The position numbers and the translations under genes were made by a program. A stretch of DNA of 64,000 bases from Gemmatimonadota bacterium (GTDB taxonomy: Bacteria; Gemmatimonadota; Gemmatimonadetes; Longimicrobiales; Gaopeijiaceae). Shown here one piece after another: positions 50,660 to 61,068 of the stretch. Within the stretch, counting starts at the first letter, position 1, and each line of letters begins with the position of its first letter. The stretch lies in assembly GCA_012267435.1 (NCBI GenBank), contig JAAXGM010000013.1:1-64000 (forward strand). Reading direction: 5' to 3'. The notes beneath the pieces were generated by a model, which saw nothing but the letters and a program-made list of their open reading frames with translations, did no database searches and was not told where the DNA came from.

Positions 50660-51859
50660 TCAAATGAGATGACCGAGCTTCGCGCGCTTGGTGTCGAGGT
50701 AGTGCTCGTTGAAGTCCGACGGCTCGATCTCGAGCGGCACCCGCCCGGTCACGCGCAAGCCGTATCCCTCCAGGCCGACGATCTTGCGGGGATTGTTGGT
50801 GAGCAGGCGGATCGAGCTGAGGCCCATGTCGAGAAGGATCTGCGCGCCGATGCCGTAGTCGCGCAGATCGGGCTCGAACCCCAGGGTGCGATTGGCCTCG
50901 ACCGTATCCTGCCCGCCGTCCTGAAGCTGATAGGCCTTCAGCTTGTTATGCAGGCCGATCCCCCTGCCCTCCTGCTTCAGATAGACGATGGCGCCGTGCC
51001 CCTCCTCCTGCACCTGGCGCATCGCGGCGCGCAGCTGCTGGCCGCAGTCGCAGCGGACCGAACCAAAGACGTCCCCGGTCAGGCATTCCGAGTGCATGCG
51101 CACCAGCACGTCCGCCCGCCCGTCGATCTCTCCCTTCACCAGCGCCACATGCTCGCGGTCGTCGAGCGGGCTGCGGAAGCCGATGACGTCGAAGGGGCCG
51201 ACGGCGGTGGGAAGCCGGGCGGTCGCCACCCGCTCGACCAGCCGCTCCTTCGCCAACCGATAGGCGACCAACTCGGCCACCGTGATGAAGAGCAGTTCGT
51301 GCTCCCGGGCAAACTCCTCAAGCTGGGGCCGGCGCGCCATGGAGCCGTCCGGGCTGAGGATCTCGCAGATGACGCCGGCGGGTTCGAATCCGGCGAGGCG
51401 GGCCAGGTCCACGGAGGCCTCCGTCTGCCCCACCCGGCGCAGAACCCCGCCGGGGACGGCGCGCAGCGGAAAGATGTGACCGGGGCGGCGCAGGTCCCCC
51501 GGGCGGCTCGCTGGATCGATCAGCACCTCGATGGTCCGGGCGCGGTCGAAGGCGCTGATGCCGGTGGTGACCCCGTACTTGCGGTGCGCGTCCACCGAAA
51601 CCGTGAAGGCGGTGCCTTGGGGATCGGTGTTGTCCTCGGTCATGGGCGGAAGACCGAGTTCGCCGGCCCGCTCGCGCGTCAGGGCCACGCAGATGAGGCC
51701 GCGCGCATGCTTGGTCATGAAGTTGACGACCTCAGGCGTGGCTGCCGCGGCCGCGCACACCAGATCGCCCTCGTTCTCCCGGTCCTCGTCGTCGGCGACG
51801 ATGACCATCCTGCCGTCGCGAATGTCGCGGATGGCAGCTTCCACGCGGGAGTGCGGCAC
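50660..51859 (-). CDS. ribBA: Bifunctional DHBP synthase / GTP cyclohydrolase II
   Basis: DEDRENEGDLVCAA; HSECLTGDVFGSVRCDCGQQL; QEGRGIGLHNKLKAYQLQD. Confidence 0.96.
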   Translation of the reverse strand: MPHSRVEAAIRDIRDGRMVIVADDEDRENEGDLVCAAAAATPEVVNFMTKHARGLICVALTRERAGELGLPPMTEDNTDPQGTAFTVSVDAHRKYGVTTGISAFDRARTIEVLIDPASRPGDLRRPGHIFPLRAVPGGVLRRVGQTEASVDLARLAGFEPAGVICEILSPDGSMARRPQLEEFAREHELLFITVAELVAYRLAKERLVERVATARLPTAVGPFDVIGFRSPLDDREHVALVKGEIDGRADVLVRMHSECLTGDVFGSVRCDCGQQLRAAMRQVQEEGHGAIVYLKQEGRGIGLHNKLKAYQLQDGGQDTVEANRTLGFEPDLRDYGIGAQILLDMGLSSIRLLTNNPRKIVGLEGYGLRVTGRVPLEIEPSDFNEHYLDTKRAKLGHLI

Positions 51860-51864
51860 GGGGC

Positions 51865-52489
51865 TCAGCCTTGCGGAGAATCCGGGGTGTGAACTGACAG
51901 GAGCTTACCCACGTACTTCCCGATCAGGTCCGCTTCGACGTTGACGGGGGCGCCGGGGGTCAGGGCGGCCAGGTTGGTGTGCTCCCAGGTGAAGGGCACG
52001 ATCGCGATCCGCACCAAGTCGGAGCCGGGCAGCTCGCTGACGGTCAGGCTCACGCCGTTGAGGGTAATGGAACCGTGCGGGATGGTGGCGCGGGTCACTT
52101 CGGGGGGGATGCGGAAGGTGAGGAGGCGGGCGCCGTCCTCGGGAGCGGGGTCGGTCCGGGAGACCAGCGATCCGATCCCGTCGACGTGCCCCTGCACCAG
52201 ATGGCCGCCGAGACGGTCGCCTAGGCGGAGAGCTTGCTCCAGGTTGACGCGCGTACCGGTCCCGTAGGCGCTGGCGATGGTGCGCGCCAGCGTGGCGGGC
52301 ACCACGTCCACGGCGAACGTGGCTGCCTCGAGGGCGGCGACGGTCAGGCACGCCCCGTCGACCGCCACCGACGCGCCGTCGTTGAGGTCGGACGCGATGC
52401 CCGGGGCACGAATGGTCATCCGCCGGCCCTCCGGCCGGGTCGCAACCGCCACGACCGTTCCGACTTCCTCCACCAGCCCGGTGAACATC
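51865..52489 (-). CDS. ribE: Riboflavin synthase
   Basis: MFTGLVEEVGTV; VDGACLTVAAL; GGHLVQGHVDGIG; LNGVSLTV. Confidence 0.93.
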
Positions 52490-53624
52490 AGCCTTCCCGA
52501 TCCAGGACCCAGAGGAGGTCGCGCCCGAACGCGGCCGGCGGCCCGGCGGGTCGCCACCCCTCCCAGGCCGTGTCGTCCAGCCCCGGGAAGGCCGGGACCG
52601 AGCCGGCTCCCAGCGTGAGCGGGGCCAAGAAGATGTAGAGGCGCTGCACGCGTCCCTCGCGCAGGAGCGACGAGGCGAGCACTCCACCCCCTTCGCACAG
52701 GAGAGAGGCGAGTCCCTCCCGGTGGCAGGTGTCCAGCACCGAACCCACGTCGAGGCCGTCCGCCGAGCGAGGCACGGCGTGCACCGTGGCGCCACGCTGT
52801 CGAAGCACCCGTACCCGGTCCCCGGCCGCGTCGGCGCCGGTGAAGATGCGCACCCGCCCCCCGCCGTCGTCCCGCAGGAGTCGGGCTTCCGGGGACATGC
52901 GGGCGCGGGAATCCAACACGATGCGGTCGGGCGCGCGGCGGGGCTCGGGCCGCCCGCGAGCGGTGAGGCGGGGATCGTCGATCTTCATGGTGTTCGCTCC
53001 CACCATGATCGCGTCGAAGCCGGCGCGCAGGTAGTGCACGTGTTCGCGCGCAGGCGGCCCCGTCAGCCCGGTCTGCTCGCCCACCCGCGAAATGCGTCCG
53101 TCCAGGCTGAGCGCGAGCTTGAGCGCGACGTACGGCGCGGCCGTGCGCGCAACGTGGAAGAAGGCGGGGTTGTGCGACGCGGCCCGGGTGTGCGAAAAGG
53201 CGGGGCCGTCGACGCGCAGCCCGGCGGCGCGCAGCACGGCGGCCCCGCCGGCGCCCGCCCCCGGATCCGCGGCGCCGAAAACCACGCGCGCCACCCCGGC
53301 GTCGAGGAGGGCACGCGCGCATGGAGGAGTGCGGCCCGTGTGCGCGCACGGCTCGAGGCTGGTGTAGGCGGTGGCGCCCCGGGCCCTCTCGCCCGCCTCG
53401 GCGAGCGCGTGCACCTCCGCGTGGGGTCCGCCGAGCTCCCGGTGCCATCCCTCCCCCACCACCTCGCCCTCCCGCACCACCACGCACCCGACCATCGGGT
53501 TGGGCGAGACCCGTCCCCAGCCGCGGCGGCCGAGCCCGACGGCTCGCTCGAGGAAGCTTAGATCCTCGTCCGACACCCGTCCGTCCGGCACCGGCTCGAT
53601 CACGCGTGTCCCCCTCTCGGTCAT
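52488..53624 (-). CDS. ribD: Riboflavin deaminase/reductase RibD
   Basis: VSPNPMVGCVVVREGEVVGEGWHRELGGPHAEVHAL; PCAHTGRTPPC; LALSLDGRIS. Confidence 0.93.
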   Translation of the reverse strand: MTERGTRVIEPVPDGRVSDEDLSFLERAVGLGRRGWGRVSPNPMVGCVVVREGEVVGEGWHRELGGPHAEVHALAEAGERARGATAYTSLEPCAHTGRTPPCARALLDAGVARVVFGAADPGAGAGGAAVLRAAGLRVDGPAFSHTRAASHNPAFFHVARTAAPYVALKLALSLDGRISRVGEQTGLTGPPAREHVHYLRAGFDAIMVGANTMKIDDPRLTARGRPEPRRAPDRIVLDSRARMSPEARLLRDDGGGRVRIFTGADAAGDRVRVLRQRGATVHAVPRSADGLDVGSVLDTCHREGLASLLCEGGGVLASSLLREGRVQRLYIFLAPLTLGAGSVPAFPGLDDTAWEGWRPAGPPAAFGRDLLWVLDREG

Positions 53625-53667
53625 GGGACAAGTGCCATTCAGTGTGTATCCGCTTGGAGTGGTGTTC

Positions 53668-56600
53668 CTATGGAGGCGAATCTTTCGCTCCAAAACCATG
53701 CGGGAAACGAAGTCTCCTTTGCGCCGTCAGGCGCTGAAGATCAAACGCCTCCAACACTGCCCTAAGATGGTCGTCGGAACCGGGATTGATCGCCCCATCA
53801 TGCGACAATCTGCTTGCCATGAGTTTGAGCTCGCTCAGCGGGATCTCCTCGAACTTTCGCGGACCGCGCTCGCGAAGTACAGTTGCAGAGCTGCCCTTGG
53901 TGCGCACAATCGAGTTGATTAGGCCGCCGCTCCCGGACTCGTCTTCCTTGGCGATTCTCCCCTGTTGAATGGCACGCTGGAGGGCCCTGTTCATGGCCCG
54001 CTTGAGTTGGCGCCCCATTCGGGCGATGCCGATTCCGCTCAGATAGAGATTGTAGGCTCGCCTCGCGAGCATCGGGCCCTCCACATCTATGATTCGACAA
54101 AGCCCTTCCGCCACGCGGCCCGTCGTGGCATTCCGCGGATCTGGACCAGCCCGTCCTTCGAAGACTACGTAAGACGCGATGCCGCTGGAACCAGGATCGA
54201 ACGCAACGGGGTCATGGATGGCGGGATGCACGCTCTCCTCGCGAAGTGTGGGTGGATCTGGTGTTTCCTGGGGCCCCGCCATGTGCTCCTTGGGCACCGG
54301 AACGGCGTCACTGGAGATAGTGGACTCTGGCGTGACCTCCTCGCGGACATGGGTAGCCGGAGGCGGCACCTCCGGGGACGGTGGCTGGCCCGACACGGGT
54401 TCAGCAGGGCCCGTGTTCTCTCGCAGTTCGTGACCTACAGGCTTCGGTGCCGACGGCCCACCAGCCGATTCATCGACGCCGCTTGGCCAGATGCGGAGAC
54501 GATCGAGTTCCGCCCACACGGGCTCCATGGCCTTGTCGCGATCTCGGTAGAAGTCGCTACCTCGAATCCGGACGAAGTGCCAGCCGGCCCGCTCAAGGTC
54601 GCGCTGACGCGCCATATCCCGCTCGTAGCGATCAGGACCATGCCACCTGTCCCCATCGCATTCCACCGCCAATCGGCCCTTCATGCCCTCGACGACTAGG
54701 TCGATCCTGTAGCGGTGATTCACCGGGTCGCCCACCGACACCTGCGTCCTCACATGAAAGCCACGCGCCGTGATGCGCTCGTAGACATGTCGTTCGAACT
54801 TTGACTCAAACCGCTGCTCCTCCGGATCGGTCGGCTCCCGGCCGGGATCAAGCATGTAGCTGAGAAGGCGATGGCGCATGCACCTGTCGCTGAGCAGGTC
54901 GAGCTCAACCGAGTGGAAGAGCCACAGCTGATCCTGGGCGCGACTGGCCGCGACGTTGAAACGCTGTCGGGCCGCCTCGTTTGCGAGCACACCGATCCTG
55001 TGCTCCCCTGGTGCCGCGACCATGCTCAGGAAGATCACGTGGCGCTCGTCGCCCTGGAAGGCGTAGGCATCACCGCAGATCAGCCGCCGCTCCTCAAGCA
55101 CCTCGGGATCGAGCACCTGGAGCAGCATGCTCTCTATCAGCCTCGCCTGCGCCTTGCCTTGGAGACTGATGACGCCCATCGTCATCCCAGCGTACCGCGG
55201 GTCGCCGATGCACCCGCGGATCTGCGCGACGATCGCTTCTGCTTCTGGCGGATTCACTGCGTGCTGGGCACTTCCTTTGCGGTATCCATCATCCACATGC
55301 CGGCGTTTGATTGGCGGAAGCCGATCAGCGGAGTAGACGCGCAATGGATCGAGTGGCGTACCGCTGGAAGCGTAGCAAAGGTTATTCGAGAACTGGATGA
55401 TTTCAGGCATGCACCGGAAGTGCTCGCGCAACACGATGTTCCGGCCAAATCGAATCTTCGCGTTCCCGTAGACGCTACTCTGTGGGTAGAGCGCAACTTT
55501 GTGTGGCACATTACGCAGAAAGGAATGTTGAAGGGCGGCGACATCCTCATCGGCAACACCCACGCCCGCAGGGCTGATCTGTTGATCGTCACCGACGACG
55601 ATGATCTTCTTGCCAATATAGAACAAGAACAGGCTTTCAATGCCTAGCTGGCTCGCCTCGTCGACTATGACCACATCGTAGAGTCCCGGCGAAGGGTCGA
55701 TCATTTCAGCCACAAGATACCGAGGCATGATCCAGATCGGGATCGCCGCGCGGCAATCACGCATGTACTCGCGCGCCTCTCGCTTCAACCGGGCAATCCT
55801 CGCGGACCTCCCGGTGCCCTTGCCCATCGCGCGCACCGCCTCACGCCAGCCCTTCAGCGCATTGCGTTGGGGCGGTGAGAGACGTTGAAAAAAGTGCCTC
55901 CACGCTCGCTGCGCAGCGGCGTCTCCGACGAGTTGTCTCTTCCTCTTCTCTGCCTCGTGGCGTCTTTGCGATAGCTTTCGCTCGTAGTCGAGATCGGATC
56001 GCCGCCTAAGCCATTCGTCAGCCGAAGCCCAGCGCCACGCCTCCTCCCAACGGGACAGCCGATCATCCCAGACAGGTTCGTCGAGGCTCGCCTCGATTTC
56101 CTTGGCCAGGTCGGGAGCATCCAGCCTGATCGCGGCCTCGATTCGATTGCGTCGCGATTGCGCGTCGCGCGCCTGGTCGATTGCGACCACCTTCGCGTGG
56201 CATTTACTGTAGGCAGCCACGTCACGTCCCGCTATCGCTTCCGCGAGCTCGTTCACAACAGGGTGCGCGTCATGCAGGCCGCGAAGGCGTGACAATGGCT
56301 GGGCGCATAGCTCGACTATCCTTCCTGCTTCGGTCAACGCCTTGTCAATGTCCGCCGCGTCCGCCAGATCCACCCACCGCAACGCCTCTCCGTCCATCCA
56401 GTTGGGCGTGGGGATCGGGGGCGACATCCTGGACAGTTGCCTGAATGCCTCGATGCACGCGTCGCCGTATTCGAGCACCCTCCTTAGAGCCTCAATGTGC
56501 GGTTGAAGTTCGGCTGGGCATAATCGCCGGTCGATCGAGATGTCAGTGACTCCCGCCTCCCGCCACCGGCTCCCAAGATCCGAAAGCGCAAACTCAAGGT

Positions 56601-59058
56601 CGAGGTCGTCGCACACCAAGCGTAGTCTCCGCACATCGTCGGCGGGTCGACCGGCGACAAAAACGTCTTTCCTGAAATAGGTTCGTCCCTTGAGCACCTT
56701 CGGCGTGAACAATCCGAATCGCTTCCACTTGCCGCCGCCCCGGAGATGGTGAGCCACGACCGCCGCATCGGAACGTACCCTTCGCGGGTCGAGTCCCTTC
56801 GGTCGAGTCACGGTTCGATTGCCAAGCCTAGCCAGTAGCTGTTCGATCTTCCCGATGCGCTCCTCCGTCAGGTTGAGTAGCCTGCGCCACCTGGTGTCTC
56901 GACCCGTGACCAAGTCTTTCAGCGCCATGGGCAGCCACGCGTTGTGTTGGCCCTGGAGAGCGAGCTCTTTCCGTCGCGCCTCAAGGCTGTTGAGATCGCG
57001 GGCTAGACTGGCTCGTACCTCGCCCGACAACGCCCGAATCGGCGCGTAGGCCGAGTGCGCGTGGAGCACGTCGTCCACTTGGTCACGGCGCCTCCGTGCC
57101 TCAATCTCATTCGATACGATACGCGCGAAGTCCCCCGGCGCGGTAAGAGCAGCAACCTTCGGGGTCTTGAGCAGCGAATCCTCGACATCCCTGTCCGAGT
57201 ACTGCCTCCGAATCTCCAGCCATTGGGCCGCCTCGGCATTGGAAACCGTCGGACGATTCGGCACATCGCGCCCCAACCGAAACCACCCAAACGTCGCGCG
57301 CTCGTCGGCGACCCTCGCTGCGATTGTTGAAGCCGTACCCTGGTATGCTCCATCGAGCAGGACATGTGACAGAGTTTCGTCTTTCCGCAGGCTTTGGATC
57401 TCCGAGTCGATTCGAGCGATGTTCCTTCGAGCCTTGTCAAGCTCACGATCAATCTGCGCGATCCTGTAGCCATAATCGTAGGGCGAGTAGGACGCTTGTC
57501 GGTTCGTGATCCCCTCGACGGCGGCGTTAACCTCTGCGAAAGCGTCGCCGCCGTGCCCGAGCAGGCTGACGCACAGAGGCTGGATCTCAGGTGGGAGCTT
57601 GCGCTTTAGCACTCGGAGGGCGCGTCCCGTTTCCGCTGTGATTAGTACTCGCTTGCCCTTGGCGAGAAGGTGGCACATGAGGTTGGCGATGGTGTGGCTC
57701 TTCCCCGTGCCGGGTGGGCCTTGAACCAGCACCCCTTGGTTGCTGTCGATCGCGTTGACGATACGTCGCTGCTCGCGGTTGGCCGCCAATGGGAAGTAGA
57801 TCTCCGACGGCGAAGGCGTGCCCCTACTACTTGGCCCGCCATTTCGGCCGGGGTCTTTGGACGGTTGTCGCTGTCCGCGAGAGGTGCGCTTTCCATCTCC
57901 ATTTCCCCACTCGTCATCAGTCAGTTGACCCCATCCGCGAGGCACGTCGGCGGCTTCGTTCTCGAGGTTCTGGATCAGTTTCTCGTAGATGCGGACCATG
58001 CCCGTCTGAGGGCGTCTGCGGAGAATCAGTGCGGGTGCAAAGCTCACGACGGGGTCACTACGAGTCGCCCGCTTGGCTCCGAGTCCATCGGACCACACTG
58101 CGCCAGGGCTTAGAGCTCCTGCCCAAGTCCTGAGCGGAGCATGGATTAGAGACCGATCCCAGATCGCGTCTCCCACCTCGTCAAGCTGCGCTTCGACCGC
58201 GTCATAGTATGATCGATCGGGTCGGAGTTCGGCCTCAAGCATGTCGTCTTCGACTCGGAGGTTGGCCCCTTCGCCGGGAGCCTCCACGCGAATGACACTC
58301 TTCTCTGGATCGAAGGTCAACTCGACTTGGCTGACCACCGCGTGTCGGCGAACCCGAACAGGCCCACCCCTGGTCGGTGCCTGCCAGTCCATCAGGCCAA
58401 TTCCCAGGACGACCTCGACGATCTCGCTCTGCTTCTGCAATTGATGGTACAGCGCGAAGAGACGGGCATAGAGATCCTGGACCTGCCTGCGACGGCGATC
58501 TTCCGTCGCCCACGCCTCCCGCCGCGACAGAAAGGCCCCAATAGCCTCGACGTCCTCCGGGAAGTCCGCGAGCTGCCCCTCGTCGATCGCTTCGGAGAGT
58601 TCCTCCAACTTGATTTCCTTCAACCATACCGCTACGATATCGTGTGGTTTCGGCTCGCGCTCGAATTCCTGCTTGCGGACTTCGAGCCACGGACCTGCCT
58701 CATCGTAGTCGTCGTTCCAAGCGCCACTTCGGCAGCCCGCTGCTTGTGGCATCTCGTCGAACCAGAGCACGGAATCGTATTCGGCGACGTCACGCACGGT
58801 CTTGCTGCGAAGGCCAACGAACTCCTTCAAGTAACGAGCAAGCCGTAGCGAACGACTTTCGACTCCACTACGGTCAGCGTTCAATTCAAGCCATCTCCTT
58901 CGACCATCGTGCCGACGGATTCCTCCATGTGGTTTCCAAATAGCGCGTGCTTTCCACCTGCCTGTTCCGCCCAGCCGCGAACCAAGATAACGTGGATGCG
59001 CGGACGGTGCCCTGTGGACACCAAGAGCCCAAAGCGTGAGCCAGAGCGACTTCTCCAA
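53668..59058 (-). CDS. Large SF1 (Upf1-like) helicase with C-terminal Vsr/MTES_1575-like nuclease; putative defence protein
   Basis: Helicase motifs GPPGTGKSHTIAN, VVIVDEASQ, VVGDDQQISP, REHFRCMPEI, YAFQGDERHVIFLS, NVAASRAQDQLWLF; nuclease DLVVEGMKGRLAVECDGDRWHG(~54625-54690). Native start may be downstream (e.g. TTG 58884). Confidence 0.85.
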   Translation of the reverse strand: MEKSLWLTLWALGVHRAPSAHPRYLGSRLGGTGRWKARAIWKPHGGIRRHDGRRRWLELNADRSGVESRSLRLARYLKEFVGLRSKTVRDVAEYDSVLWFDEMPQAAGCRSGAWNDDYDEAGPWLEVRKQEFEREPKPHDIVAVWLKEIKLEELSEAIDEGQLADFPEDVEAIGAFLSRREAWATEDRRRRQVQDLYARLFALYHQLQKQSEIVEVVLGIGLMDWQAPTRGGPVRVRRHAVVSQVELTFDPEKSVIRVEAPGEGANLRVEDDMLEAELRPDRSYYDAVEAQLDEVGDAIWDRSLIHAPLRTWAGALSPGAVWSDGLGAKRATRSDPVVSFAPALILRRRPQTGMVRIYEKLIQNLENEAADVPRGWGQLTDDEWGNGDGKRTSRGQRQPSKDPGRNGGPSSRGTPSPSEIYFPLAANREQRRIVNAIDSNQGVLVQGPPGTGKSHTIANLMCHLLAKGKRVLITAETGRALRVLKRKLPPEIQPLCVSLLGHGGDAFAEVNAAVEGITNRQASYSPYDYGYRIAQIDRELDKARRNIARIDSEIQSLRKDETLSHVLLDGAYQGTASTIAARVADERATFGWFRLGRDVPNRPTVSNAEAAQWLEIRRQYSDRDVEDSLLKTPKVAALTAPGDFARIVSNEIEARRRRDQVDDVLHAHSAYAPIRALSGEVRASLARDLNSLEARRKELALQGQHNAWLPMALKDLVTGRDTRWRRLLNLTEERIGKIEQLLARLGNRTVTRPKGLDPRRVRSDAAVVAHHLRGGGKWKRFGLFTPKVLKGRTYFRKDVFVAGRPADDVRRLRLVCDDLDLEFALSDLGSRWREAGVTDISIDRRLCPAELQPHIEALRRVLEYGDACIEAFRQLSRMSPPIPTPNWMDGEALRWVDLADAADIDKALTEAGRIVELCAQPLSRLRGLHDAHPVVNELAEAIAGRDVAAYSKCHAKVVAIDQARDAQSRRNRIEAAIRLDAPDLAKEIEASLDEPVWDDRLSRWEEAWRWASADEWLRRRSDLDYERKLSQRRHEAEKRKRQLVGDAAAQRAWRHFFQRLSPPQRNALKGWREAVRAMGKGTGRSARIARLKREAREYMRDCRAAIPIWIMPRYLVAEMIDPSPGLYDVVIVDEASQLGIESLFLFYIGKKIIVVGDDQQISPAGVGVADEDVAALQHSFLRNVPHKVALYPQSSVYGNAKIRFGRNIVLREHFRCMPEIIQFSNNLCYASSGTPLDPLRVYSADRLPPIKRRHVDDGYRKGSAQHAVNPPEAEAIVAQIRGCIGDPRYAGMTMGVISLQGKAQARLIESMLLQVLDPEVLEERRLICGDAYAFQGDERHVIFLSMVAAPGEHRIGVLANEAARQRFNVAASRAQDQLWLFHSVELDLLSDRCMRHRLLSYMLDPGREPTDPEEQRFESKFERHVYERITARGFHVRTQVSVGDPVNHRYRIDLVVEGMKGRLAVECDGDRWHGPDRYERDMARQRDLERAGWHFVRIRGSDFYRDRDKAMEPVWAELDRLRIWPSGVDESAGGPSAPKPVGHELRENTGPAEPVSGQPPSPEVPPPATHVREEVTPESTISSDAVPVPKEHMAGPQETPDPPTLREESVHPAIHDPVAFDPGSSGIASYVVFEGRAGPDPRNATTGRVAEGLCRIIDVEGPMLARRAYNLYLSGIGIARMGRQLKRAMNRALQRAIQQGRIAKEDESGSGGLINSIVRTKGSSATVLRERGPRKFEEIPLSELKLMASRLSHDGAINPGSDDHLRAVLEAFDLQRLTAQRRLRFPHGFGAKDSPP

Positions 59059-59077
59059 GTAGAGATCAAGCCCTCCG

Positions 59078-60034
59078 TTATCGCGTAATCCGCAGGCTTA
59101 GGGAGCCGAACACGCTGCCGGCGCCCGGGTCGAAGGGCTGCACCGAGAGGTCCGGCAAGCCATCGAACCCCGCGGCCCAACCGATCTCGCCCGCCACCAG
59201 AATCACCTGCCAGGTGCGGGAGATGCCGGCGAAGAGGAGCAGACGATCCAGTGCGGGACCGTCGAGCGTTACGCCGCGCGGCCGACGGCCCGATTCCGGG
59301 CCCTCAATGGTGACGGTTCCCGAGTAGCGGTCCCATCCGACGCCGGCAACGATGCCCGCGGCCCGGAACTCCTTGCCGATCAGGGCGCGGACGGAGGTTG
59401 CCGCCGGTTCGAATCGCACGCTGATCGGTGAGTCCCCGGCGCCCAGCAGGACATCTCCGAAGAAGCGTCTCACGGCGGAGACCGAGACACCCGGAACGTC
59501 GAAGGACTCGCGGAGCAGGCCGAGGCGGGCACCGATTCCGGCCGAGTAGGCGTTGTCCCCGAAGCCGTCCGCCTCCGCAAGCCCGATTACGCCAACGGAA
59601 GCGACCAGATCCAGCGACAGGAAGCCCCCGTACCGCAGTGCCCAGCGGAAGCCGTCGAATAGCCCGACCGCTCCCTCGAGCGATGCTTTGGTGACGGTCG
59701 AGCGGAGTTCGGGAAGGTTGATGGCCAAGGCCTCAGCGAGGTCGGGAAGCGGGATTCGAGTACCCGTGAAGCGGGCGCTCAGCGCCATGCGCGGACCCAG
59801 CCCGCGCCGCCATCCCAGGGTACTCGAAGTCCCCGGGATGTCGCTGCCCGCCGATCCGGCCAGGCCGATGCCCGATGCGGCCGCCTGGTATGCCGTGGCC
59901 CCGGCGGCGCACCATATGGCCCCACCGGACGCGTCGCCGCAGCGGTCGGTGAGTTCCGCGACCGCCTGCGCGCGCGCCGGCGACGCGAGAACCGCAAGGA
60001 CGAGCACCAGTACCGGTCCGGCGGCGACCCTCAC
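59078..60034 (-). CDS. Hypothetical outer-membrane beta-barrel-like secreted protein
   Basis: GTG start 60034, signal VLVLVLAVLASPARAQ, alternating beta pattern, terminal aromatic-poor strand SVFGSLSLRITR. Confidence 0.6.
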   Translation of the reverse strand: MRVAAGPVLVLVLAVLASPARAQAVAELTDRCGDASGGAIWCAAGATAYQAAASGIGLAGSAGSDIPGTSSTLGWRRGLGPRMALSARFTGTRIPLPDLAEALAINLPELRSTVTKASLEGAVGLFDGFRWALRYGGFLSLDLVASVGVIGLAEADGFGDNAYSAGIGARLGLLRESFDVPGVSVSAVRRFFGDVLLGAGDSPISVRFEPAATSVRALIGKEFRAAGIVAGVGWDRYSGTVTIEGPESGRRPRGVTLDGPALDRLLLFAGISRTWQVILVAGEIGWAAGFDGLPDLSVQPFDPGAGSVFGSLSLRITR

Positions 60035-61068
60035 CCCAATTCCACCCCCGACCCGGCGACCACCTCCCCCGCGATCCACGCCTCCTCGCCGCGGGCTCGC
60101 AGGCGGGAGACGAGGCCGTCGGCTTCCGTGGGAGCGACCACCAACAGCATGCCCACGCCCATGTTGAAGACGCGGTACATTTCCTCGCGCGCCACGCCGC
60201 CCGCCCGCGCCAGCACGCCGAAAACGGCGGGAGGCCGCCAACTGGCGGTGTCGACGCGCGCGCCCAGCCCCGGCCCCAGCGAACGGGGCAGGTTTCCGGG
60301 GATGCCCCCGCCGGTGACGTGCGCCAACGCGCGAACGGTGCCGCGTTCAAGCTCGGGGCAGAGCGAGCCCAGATAGCTCCGGTGCACCGCCAGCAGGGTG
60401 TCGGCGACCGATTGTCCGGAATCGGGGAACGGGCTGTCGGCGTCGAGCCCCAGGACGTCGAAGACGATGCGGCGGGCCAGCGTGTACCCGTTGGTGTGTA
60501 GGCCGGTGGAGCCCAGCGCGACCAGCGCGTCGCCGGCTCGCGTGCGCGAACCATCGAGCAGCGCGCCCCGTTCGGCGATGCCGACGATGAACCCCGCCAG
60601 GTCGTATTCACCGGGCGCGTAGAAGTCGGGCATCTGCGCCGTCTCGCCTCCCAGCAGCGCGCAGCCGTTGTCGCGGCACGCATGGGCAACCCCGGAGACC
60701 ACCTGACCCACCACTCCGGCGTCCATGTCGCCGGTGGCGAGATAGTCCATGAAGAAAAGTGGCCGCGCGCCCTGCACCAGGATGTCGTTCACGCAGTGGT
60801 TGACCAGATCCGTCCCCACCGTGTCGTGGCGGCCGGAGAGGAACGCCACCTTGAGCTTGGTGCCCACCCCGTCCGCGCTCGAGACCAGCACCGGCGCCTC
60901 CATTCCGCCCGGCACCGCGTACATGCCCCCGAATGAACCCATTCCCGCAAGGGTGTGGCGGTCGTGGGTGCTCGCAACCAGCGACTTGATCGCCTGTTTC
61001 GCCCGATCGGCCGCGTCCAGGTCGACGCCCGCCGCGCGGTAGTCCAGTCCCGGGGAATCGTCAGACAA
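60031..61068 (-). CDS. purM: Phosphoribosylformylglycinamidine cyclo-ligase
   Basis: VSSADGVGTKLKVAF; VNHCVNDILVQGARPLFFMDYLATG; LLGGETAQMPDFY; likely TTG start 61068. Confidence 0.95.
   Translation of the reverse strand: MSDDSPGLDYRAAGVDLDAADRAKQAIKSLVASTHDRHTLAGMGSFGGMYAVPGGMEAPVLVSSADGVGTKLKVAFLSGRHDTVGTDLVNHCVNDILVQGARPLFFMDYLATGDMDAGVVGQVVSGVAHACRDNGCALLGGETAQMPDFYAPGEYDLAGFIVGIAERGALLDGSRTRAGDALVALGSTGLHTNGYTLARRIVFDVLGLDADSPFPDSGQSVADTLLAVHRSYLGSLCPELERGTVRALAHVTGGGIPGNLPRSLGPGLGARVDTASWRPPAVFGVLARAGGVAREEMYRVFNMGVGMLLVVAPTEADGLVSRLRARGEEAWIAGEVVAGSGVELG

Noticed and set aside
51378-51400. tRNA T-arm-like string GGCGGGTTCGAATCCGGCG
   Set aside because: It lies inside the strong ribBA ORF and no acceptor, D- or anticodon arms could be placed around it.
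53625-53667. FMN riboswitch upstream of ribD
   Set aside because: Only ~43 bp separate ribD from the helicase gene and no RFN-element conserved blocks were seen.
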